The notes below the pieces were generated by a model that was given only the letters and a program-made list of their open reading frames with translations, ran no database searches and was not told where the DNA came from. From Cycas panzhihuaensis (Eukaryota > Cycadophyta), in the NCBI GenBank assembly GCA_023213395.1, contig CM041465.1, forward strand, positions 57,977,741-58,041,740: a DNA stretch of 64,000 nt, given 5' to 3'. The stretch's first letter is position 1, and every line of letters begins with the position of its first letter. Positions 56,617 to 64,000 of this stretch are shown here, piece after piece. The position numbers and the translations under genes are program-made.

Positions 56617-56830
56617 ATGTGTTGCAATGCTCTTCCCTTTGTCATCCTGACTAACTTTGCATTTGTCACATCTCTTGAACCAACAGTTCTTTTCTCTATG
56701 GCCTTCCTTCTTGCAGTAGTTACATTTACCATTGAATTTCTTCTTCTTCCGAGAGCCTTCCCTAGACCTATATGTGAACTTCTTCTCCTAAACGACCTCT
56801 CTCCTCTGCGTCTTCATGGCTAAGGCCTGA
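56617..56830 (-). pseudogene. Co5 zinc-knuckle region
   Basis: The reverse complement of 56660-56745 gives the CNYCKK-GH-KNCWFK order seen in Co3. Frame is broken toward the protease. Confidence 0.8.
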
Positions 56831-56859
56831 CTCGATTCGGAACCTCCAAGCATCCCATG

Positions 56860-57433
56860 ATGTTTAAACTTGGCATCCTCCACTAGAATAAGATTTTTAA
56901 TGCCATTAAAGGTCTTTGTCTCCATCACCTCATCTCTACCATAAATGGTCTAAAATGTGGCAAAAGTAGCTAGCAACTTCAATATGATTATCGCAAACAA
57001 AAGTATATCATCAATCGAATTTGACTTTAACTCTTCTAGCTTATTCCTCAAGTCAATGATTTTATTCAGGTAGGAACTGATGTTGGTCTCATCTTCAACT
57101 ATAGAATTGAGAAGCTCGAACATTAGGGCCAGACGTTTGTTTGTCTTCTTTGTCTCAAAAGTTTCACATAGTTTTGCCCAGATTTCATTTGGCTCCTCCA
57201 AATTATGACCCAAAGCCCTCTGGTCTAGCGCAAGTGACAATTTTAACAATCCTACGGCCATAAATTACTTCTCCTCAAGTCGCACATACTCTTTATGGTC
57301 AAGCAGGATCGCGTCCACCTTCGCCTTAGTAATTCCCCAGAGTTGATTCACCATCAACACTAACTCCATGTTGGCCTTCCACTAGTTAAAATTGTTGCCA
57401 TTAAAGATAACTTTGGGCATCACATGCTCCATC
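56860..57433 (-). pseudogene. Co5 gag (capsid)
   Basis: Frame 57261-56950 has MAVGLLKLSLALDQRALGHN, EIWAKLCETFETKKTNKRLA and SYLNKIIDLRNKLEELKSNS. The start (MEH-MPKVIF) is at 57433, with stops between. Confidence 0.9.
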
Positions 57434-58756
57434 TTGAGAAATGGGCTTCAACACGAGTTAATAACACCAGACTAACAAACTTATAGTCTTCCGAATAAAA
57501 TTACACCACTGTGATCACCTTCGTCTCAAGCACACTCACTGGGGAATGCAAAACAATGACTATGCACGCCCAAGGTGGCTCACCAACTGTTCACCCCTCA
57601 CCAACAAGCTCCAAAAATGTCCACAAAAGGCTCAAAAAAGTCTTAAAAAAGGACTCAGGATGCTTTAGAATATGCTCCAAACACAAGGGAATCTTAGCAC
57701 AATGCAATGTATACAGTCTCCCAAGTCAAATTCACACATCAAATGGCTTCAATATGATCTCCAAATCATATCACAAGGCTTCATAACACTTTCACGATTG
57801 AAACATATCAATATCAACAGTGTAAGGTCTATTTATAAGATTACTTTTTGGAGGGAATATGCCAAAAGGCATATTCTTATGAATAACTCCCGCACCCCTT
57901 GGAACTTAACACATATGCTAAAAATCGAGATTTAACATGTGATTATCAATGATTAAGGTTTAACATGGGAAAAATAGGATGAAATGTGACTTTTCACATC
58001 TCCCTTATCTCCGACGTTATCTCCTTAACCCATAATAGCCATGTAATAGTGCAAGTCACTCGGGCTTTGACCAAACTTAGCACATCCTTACAGCTGGTAA
58101 GAACCCTCCAAAAACAGCCTAGCCACCATGCAAAATAGTCTTGATCCCTCTCAAGACACAAATCTCAATCACAAAATTAAGGAAAGGGCAATGCACTTCT
58201 TCTAAGTCACCCAAATAGTGACAATAACCAGACCACCTCCAAACAAATCTTAGCTAATAAAGAATAGTCTAGCCACTTTACATGTGACAGAAATACACTT
58301 CTATAAGATCCAATCTCGCCCCACGTACAATAAATGACTTTTATTTGGAGTATAACAATAATTTAATATCACATACAATGCTACTTAGTTGAAAAGTGAG
58401 CCAACTTACAAGTCTAATATATGGATGACCTCGATACTGTTGGATCTCCATCATAACGTACTTTTGCTAACTTCAGATAGTATCTCTATTCACCAACCAG
58501 CTTTGAATGACCCCCAACGAGCCAACTCTCTCCACGTATATGGCTTGCATGTCTGAATTTTGACCACAATCGACCCTTAACTTTGTTGATAAGTGATTTT
58601 CACCTCCTCAACCACCACTAACAACTATGCCTGCTTCTACAAGTCATTAGAGTAGATGGGTCCTCAAGACACATCTTGGGTTTGACGACATCACCTAGCA
58701 ACCAACAATCTCACCACTCTCCCCAACTTCTGGCTTCAGGTGTGTAGGACCCTATG
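57434..58756 (-). other. Co5 leader
   Basis: 1.3 kb between gag and primer site with short frames only (57511-57935). Blocks such as AAAAGGCATATTC near 57860 also occur in the Co3 leader near 31920. Confidence 0.6.
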
Positions 58757-58768
58757 GCTCTGATATCA
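58757..58768 (-). promoter_or_regulatory. Co5 primer-binding site
   Basis: GCTCTGATATCA, one base from the exact complement of the tRNA-Met primer site, abuts the LTR. Confidence 0.88.
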
Positions 58769-58976
58769 TGTTAAGGAACATGAATAAATGCATACATGTT
58801 TGTTTTCTGCAGAATCCTTTACGATACACAGCAAGCAAACAAGATACACATAGAACACAGATGCACAATACACAAGATTTACGTGGGAAACCCTTTTGGG
58901 AATAAACCCACCACAAAGATTAATAGATCACATTGATTACCACTTGCTTGATTTTGATTGAATATATAAGGACTCT

Positions 58977-59065
<89 letters not shown>

Positions 59066-59194
59066 TTCCAAGAGGTGTCACCCGACAAGGGTTGTAACCC
59101 TCTACATCTCTCGTATCATTTCATTAATAACGATTAAGTTAAACCACCACATTAACATTAACCAGCGGCTTAACAAACAACTGCCACATTAACA
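58769..59194 (-). repeat. Co5 5' LTR with TA expansion
   Basis: Plus-strand TGTTAAGGAACATG...CCACATTAACA. Matches the Co3 LTR in order (GGAACATGA, TTACGTGGGAAACCC, CCACCACAAAG, CAAGAGGTGTCACCCG). The extra length is a TA microsatellite. Confidence 0.9.
58982..59063. repeat. (TA)41 microsatellite at the LTR TATA box
   Basis: About 82 bp of pure AT dinucleotides. In Co3 the same place between CCTCTTGGAGAG and CTTGAGGCC holds the TATA box GTATAAAAG. Confidence 0.97.
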
Positions 59195-59640
59195 AAAACA
59201 ATCAAAGGATGAAGATGAAGAAGAGATTGCCTTCATTACAACTCTAGTATCATCAGCTCAGTATAATGAGGACTGGTTCATTAACTCCGACGCCTCAAAT
59301 CACATGACACGTAGAGAGGATTGGTTTAAATCCTTGCAACCATATCTGACAAGAAAGACTGTGGAATTAGGTGATAATTACCCTCTGAAAATCAAAGGCA
59401 AAGAAACCATAGCGAACCAAATCAAGCAAGAGATCAAAAAAAGTGGAAATATTTTGTTTATGCTAGGTTTAAAGAAGAACATTCTTTCAGTGTCACAACT
59501 AAGAAAGAAGAAACTCTGAGTAATCTTCCATGAAAATGGAAAATGTTATATTCCTGATATGAAAAAGGGAGGTGAAGTCATAGCTAAAGGAATAGAAACT
59601 GATAATCTTTGTAAGTTGGTTTCTACTCCTATTATCTCAT
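59195..59640 (+). pseudogene. Co4 protease (resumed)
   Basis: KDEDEEEIAFITTLVSSA precedes a site reading WFINSDASNHMT where the family has WYVDSGASHHMT, so catalytic Asp and Gly are lost. KTVELGDNYPLKIKGKETI and LGLKKNILSVSQLRKK follow. Confidence 0.9.
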
Positions 59641-60212
59641 CTATATAAGTTTTTGTTGTTCAAAATAATGATAATGAAATCTAGAATTCTCGCTATGGGC
59701 ACATTGCAAATGATAGATTAAAGTTGCTAAAAAAAATTCAAGATGGTTGATGGGCTACCTATTAATTTTACAATAAATTCCTTTGTGTGTAAAACTTGTA
59801 TGCTAGGAAAATAACACAGATTGTTGTTTCAGGAAAGCAACTAGAGAGCAAAAAAAAAAAAAAGAATTGATTCACAATGATATATGCGGACTTGTTACAC
59901 CAAACTCCATAAATGGTACCACATATTTTCTCACTTTTATAGATGACTTCACTAGAAAAGCTTGGGTGTACTTCATCTTTAGTAAACTTGAAGTTCTTGA
60001 TTGCTTTAAAGAATTTAAAGCTCAAGTAGAACTCGAGTGGGCACAAAATAAAAATGCTTAGGTCAGATGGAGGTGGAGAATATGCCTCAAATGACTTTTC
60101 AAATATTTGCAAAACTCATGGCATTTGTAGGCAAATTACTACTCCATATACATCACAATCAAATGGAGTAACTGAAAGACTAAACAACACCATAATAGAA
60201 ATGGCTTGATTC
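59641..60212 (+). pseudogene. Co4 integrase
   Basis: Degraded head (GHIANDRLK, CKTCMLGK), then frame 59867-60061 with HNDICGLVTPNSINGTTYF and FIDDFTRKAWVYFIFSKLE. RSDGGGEY and PYTSQSNGVTERLN follow in a shifted frame. An A-rich expansion at 59849-59864 causes one shift. Confidence 0.9.
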
Positions 60213-60780
60213 ATGATAAAGGAGAAAAATGTCTCAAATATATATTGGGTTGAAGTTATTAATACTACTATTTATTTAACAAATAGATATCCCACGAAAG
60301 CACTTGACAAGGTCACTCCAAAGGAAACATGGACAAGCGCAAGATCCGTTGTAAGTCATTTAAAAACATTTGGATGCACTACTTATGTGTATATTTCAAC
60401 TCAAAAAAGAACAAAATTAGATGATAAAAGCATTGAATGTATTATGGTTGGATATAATACAAAATCAAAAGCCTATCATTATATAGATGTAAAAACAAAT
60501 AAAATGTATGTAAGCAAAGATATGACCTTTGATGAAGGTTCTTTAATGAGCAAAGATGTTGCTTGCCCTCAAAAGGGTGTAATATTAGAAGAAAATGCAG
60601 AATCTGATAAAAGCAGTTCAATTGACGAAGAGTCAACTTCGCAAGAAGACATAGAAGAATCGAATTCTCAGGAAGAGTCAGAAGCATTGACTGAAAAAGA
60701 AGAAGAACAAGAAAATATTTCAGAAAAAAAGATTACCCAAGTGGTATCTAAAAACTATTGAAGAATAAAAGGGAGATGTC
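60213..60780 (+). pseudogene. Co4 integrase C-terminus and acidic linker
   Basis: 182-codon frame with TIYLTNRYPTKALDKVTPKE, LKTFGCTTYVYISTQKRTKL, IMVGYNTKSKAYHYI and VSKDMTFDE, then a Glu/Ser-rich linker. Confidence 0.9.
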
Positions 60781-60859
60781 TTTGAACATAGAACTAGATC
60801 TCAAAGGCATCAAGCTTTGGTATGTTCAGTTGAACCCCAAAGTTTTGAAGAAGCCTATT

Positions 60860-61600
60860 AGTAAATAGAATGGCAAGATGCAATGGACAAAGAAATAAAG
60901 TCCATAATCAAAACAACATTTGGGATTTAGTTATTCCTCTAGAAGACAAACCCATTGTAGGCTATAAATGGGTATATAGAATAAAGGAAAAACCAAATGG
61001 AAGCATTAAAAAATATAAAGCTTGACTTGTAGCTAAAGGGTATACCCAGACAACAGGCATTGACTACGAATAAACATTTGCTCCTGTAGCAAAGTTGATA
61101 ACGATTTGCACATTTATAGCTTTGGCAGTTCAATACAAATGGGAAATTGTGCAATTGGATGTAAAAAGTGCTTCTTGAATGGTGATCTCAGTGAAGAAGT
61201 TTATATGGAGTATCCACTTGGACATATAAAATAAGGAGAAGAACATATGGTTTACAGATTGAAAAAGGCACTATATGGCCTAAACCAGGCGCCTAGAGCC
61301 CGGTATGCCAAATTAGATCGTCATCTTCAGAAGAGAGGTTTTAATAGGTGTGAAGCAAATCCAAGTCTTTATATAAAAAAACAAAAGGACTTGATCACCA
61401 TAATTGTGGTATATGTAAATGATTTGATTGTCACAAGAAATGACAAAGAAACTATCAGTCCAATAAAAGCACAAATGGAGAAGAAATTTGAAATGACTAA
61501 CATAGGTGCACTTCCTTACTGCCTTGGCACAGAAACCGATCAAGTAGAAAATGGGATCTTCATCTCACAATCAAAGTATGTTAAAAATCTGCTAAAGAGG
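60860..61600 (+). pseudogene. Co4 reverse transcriptase
   Basis: WVYRIKEKPNGSIKKYKA, then TKGY-like and VQLDVKSA before a one-base deletion near 61172. Frame 61247-61762 has LKKALYGLNQAPRARYAKLD and VVYVNDLIVT; the active site is YVND, first Asp lost. Several stops. Confidence 0.92.
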
Positions 61601-62358
61601 TTCAATATGGACAAATGCAATCCATGCGCTACATCAATGGAAGCAAGTTATGTTCTAGCTAATGATGAAAGAAAACAACAAGAAGTAAATGAGACTCCTT
61701 TTAGACAACTTGCTGGAAGTCTCATTTATTTAACAACCATTAGACTAGATATACCCTTCTGAGTTATTTCTAGGTTCATGCATAATCCAAAAATTATTCA
61801 TTGGAATGCAGTAAAGAGAATCTTGAGATATATCAGAGGCACTATAAATTTTGGACTACAATAACCAAGACAGATGAACCAGGTTTAATTAGATTCATTG
61901 ATTCTGACTAGGATAGAGAATCTCAGGAAAGAAAATCAACATTTAATTATTGCTTCGGTCTTGGAACAGTTGCAACATCATGGAGCAGTAAAAAACAACC
62001 AACAGTAGCCCTATCCTCAATAGAAGTAGAATGCAAGGCTATAGTAAGTGCAACTTATGAAGCAATTTAGTTGAAGTAGCTCTTAAGTGATCTAAATCAA
62101 AGCTGCAAAAAGGAAACTACAATCTATTATGACAATCAAAGTGTAATCAAGATTACCAAGAATCCTATTTTTCATGCAAGGACCAAACATATAGAAATTC
62201 ACCACCACTTCAATAGAGAAAAGGTCCAGAATAAAGAAATTAACTTGCAATATTGCAATAATGATCAACAAGTTCCAGACGTCTTTACAAAACCTCTATC
62301 AAAGGATAAATTTCAATATTTTAGGAATCTACTTGGAATGAAAAACAAAGGATAAAAC
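61601..62358 (+). pseudogene. Co4 RNase H and pol end
   Basis: RQLAGSLIYLTTIRLDIPF, AVKRILRYIRGTINF, ESQERKSTFNYCFGL, DNQSVIKITKNPIFHARTKH and DVFTKPLSKDKFQYFRN. Stops and small shifts throughout. Confidence 0.9.
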
Positions 62359-62370
62359 ATTAAGGGAGAG
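62359..62370 (+). promoter_or_regulatory. Co4 polypurine tract
   Basis: ATTAAGGGAGAG directly before the 3' LTR. Confidence 0.85.
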
Positions 62371-62609
62371 TGTTAGAATATTAATGTTTTACCCTAAGTT
62401 TATACTTTAAGAAACTTTATGTAAACTAAAGGGTTAGGTGTCATTGTTCCCTTTGTATTTTGCTAACACTTATCACACATATTGACATTTGTCATTTATG
62501 TATATATCGGTTATGTAAAGTACTTGTATATAAGAGGTTACACCTCTATCATTAAATCAACGAAGAATTGTTTCATTCTCTTCAATTCAGTTCTATTTAT
62601 TTTTTATTA
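62371..62609 (+). repeat. Co4 3' LTR
   Basis: TGTTAGAATATTAATG...TTTTTTATTA. The terminal CA has become TA. Followed by GTATA. Confidence 0.9.
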
Positions 62610-62639
62610 GTATATAAACACCTTACATAAGATGATCAC

Positions 62640-63420
62640 TATGATGGAAGTAAACAACTTTAAGCATGCCTTCATGCTCAAGTTCATAGGTGGTCTCCAC
62701 CTTTCTTTGTAAGAGGAGCTAGACTTCCTCATGAACACCTCTTTGGACCAAGCCTTTCAGCATTCACCAAAGGTTGAGAGTTAGGTCCACAAGAGTAGCC
62801 CTCAAGCCCACTACAACAACAACAATAACAATTCCAGCAAGGATAACTTACCTACCAAAGAAAGAGGATATTTGGAAGAAATTCCCCTTTGGCCTCAACA
62901 ACACCCTATAGTAATGACTCCTCCAACCCAAGGTGCAACTTCCCAGTAATAATGGGGAACAAACCTTTGAGATATTGTGACTATCACAAGTGCTATAAAC
63001 ATTCCAATAATGAATACCTTAACTAGAAAGGTCAAGCCTTGACCTTGCTTGCAAATAAGGAAGAGGAAACATGTGAAGAAGAAGAATAGGAGCCAATCAT
63101 TCTAGTGGCCAAAAATAAACACCCAAATCCTAAATTAGTTCTAATGGTCAACAATGATTCGGTCTTAGATAAAGAAGCCCTCTTCATGTAAAATTGCCAA
63201 GTGAAGGATCACATTGTCCTTTATATTATGGGCAATAGCAATACAAAGAACTTAGTAATTAATAAGGTAGTTTTTTCACTAAACCTTCTAATTAAGCCAC
63301 ATCCAACTCCTTATAGTCACAATTGGGTATAAAAGAATGGCCCTCATTGCTAAAATAGATTGGTTCACACTTCTCAAGGCAAAGTTATAATGCACATTTA
63401 TGCAAATTAATTTATTATGA
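62640..63420 (+). pseudogene. Gy4: gypsy gag-protease fragment
   Basis: FKHAFMLKFIGGLHLSL, EELDFLMNTSLDQAFQHSPKVE, then an Asn-rich stretch and a knuckle-like CDYHKCYKHSNNE (near 62980). VKDHIVLYIMGNSNTKNLVI near 63205-63260 corresponds to a gypsy protease start, with the catalytic Asp lost, followed by a LIKPHPTPY stretch. Stops throughout; no RT follows. Confidence 0.72.
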
Positions 63421-63624
63421 TGTTGGTATTTTGTGGTGGATCTTACGCATAGTCAACTTGTGTATTATAAATACACACTCAATGTATAATATGTTGTATC
63501 ATGTTGTTGCAATATTATTTTGGTGTTAATCCAAGGTACCTTAAAGGTACCATTATGATCCTGGTGTGTGTTTGTTTGTTTTCATTTGTGCATTATTATT
63601 TTCTATCAATTTCAATTTTCTACA
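63421..63624 (+). repeat. LTR end of a further element
   Basis: TGTTGGTATT...AATTTTCTACA, followed at once by a primer site. TATA box TATTATAAATAC near 63463. It cuts into Gy4. The partner LTR lies beyond the window, or it is a 5' remnant. Confidence 0.65.
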
Positions 63625-63666
63625 TGGTATCAAAGCAAGTTACATTTCTTACATGGTATCAGAGCC
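63625..63666 (+). promoter_or_regulatory. Two successive primer-binding sites
   Basis: TGGTATCAAAGC at 63625-63636 and TGGTATCAGAGCC at 63654-63666, 29 bp apart, each preceded by CTACA or TTACA. Confidence 0.8.
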
Positions 63667-64000
63667 ACAGTGAGAAGCAAGGTACGTTGCAAGTCTTCTG
63701 TTCTATAGGTTTGTTATTTGCCAATGTTGTGTGGAGGTGGCTCCATAGAACCTATTTGCCAATTTGTGGTGTATTGCATCTGTTGATTTAGGGTTTAATA
63801 TAGGAACCCTACCCTTAAGTATGAGAAAAAAAAGTAAGTACCCTTTGCAGTTCATTTTTTGAGAGTACAAATGGAAGAATTTCAAAAAATAATCATAAAT
63901 TTGAGTCAACTAGGCATGTTCTGCATATTTTAAATGGTTATACCACAGGTTTTGGAGTGAAATTGCCAAAATTTTAGGGAATTTAGTTTCGGCCTACTAT
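63667..64000 (+). other. Leader of the last element
   Basis: No gag motif is reached before the window ends. The 96-codon frame across 63501-63791 spans LTR and leader and is not credible. Confidence 0.45.

Larger units (their letters stand above)
49198..59194 (-). mobile_element. Co5: minus-strand copia element, Co3 family
   Basis: Reading right to left: 5' LTR (58769-59194), primer site, leader, gag, zinc knuckle, protease, integrase, RT, RNase H, purine tract (49209-49220) and about 10-20 bp of the 3' LTR before Gy2. It is split by Gy3 and S2. Protein motifs match Co3 almost block for block. It lies between Co4 gag and protease. More stops than in Co3. Confidence 0.88.
39083..62609 (+). 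mobile_element. Co4: old outer copia element filled with nested insertions
   Basis: LTRs of about 240 bp at 39083 and 62371 are clearly the same family (about 11% different by eye). The flanking 5-mers are GCATA and GTATA, a target duplication with one change. Gag lies at 40023-40463; protease, integrase, RT and RNase H lie at 59195-62355. Everything between is foreign: tandem array, Gy2, Co5 (with Gy3 and S2). The missing piece, gag C-terminus with zinc knuckles, was deleted or replaced. Confidence 0.85.

Noticed and set aside
63501-63791. 96-codon membrane-protein-like frame
   Set aside because: It spans LTR, both primer sites and leader; the hydrophobic look comes from T-rich LTR sequence.

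Overview
The window reads as plant nuclear DNA made almost entirely of LTR retrotransposons and their remains. I see no intact host gene, no rRNA or tRNA gene, and nothing bacterial or organellar. The evidence for a plant is the Ty1/copia pol order (gag-protease-integrase-RT-RNase H), Ty3/gypsy elements with a chromodomain-like end, initiator tRNA-Met primer sites (TGGTATCAGAGC), and a captured L-type lectin fragment. Dense nesting, AT-rich decay and no genes in 64 kb suggest a large repeat-rich genome, perhaps a gymnosperm; that last point is inference. Element names (Co1-Co5, Gy1-Gy4, E1, E2, S1, S2) are mine.

Layout. 1-3388: low-complexity DNA, short tandem duplications and old LTR ends. 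3389-8595: E1, a structurally complete LTR element (two 366-bp LTRs, duplication GTCTT) with a copia-like gag remnant and, on the opposite strand, a piece of an L-type lectin gene. 8596-15800: old DNA with a solo LTR (S1) and weaker LTR candidates. 15807-18740: E2, a degraded relative of E1. 19835-27988: Gy1, a gypsy element split by Co1 (22564-27759, minus strand, duplication TTGAC). 27989-38925: Co2, a copia element whose two end LTRs do not match, split by Co3 (30370-36666, duplication AATTA).

39083-62609 is one old copia element, Co4. Its LTRs lie 23 kb apart, with near-matching flanks GCATA/GTATA. Inside it are, in order, part of its gag, a ~293-bp tandem array of 13 full units (40463-44427), a gypsy element without a 5' LTR (Gy2, to 49197), and a minus-strand copia (Co5, to 59194). 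Co5 is split by gypsy Gy3 (50912-54540, duplication TCAAT) and by solo LTR S2 (55329-55882, duplication GTATA). The rest of Co4 pol follows. 62640-63420 is a gypsy gag-protease fragment (Gy4), and 63421-63666 is a last LTR end with two primer sites.

None of the elements looks able to move by itself: all carry stops, frameshifts, deletions or lost catalytic residues. Co1 and Co3 are the best preserved. The most unusual items are the tandem array, the lectin capture in E1, the conversion of the Co5 LTR TATA box into a long TA microsatellite, and the mismatched LTRs of Co2.
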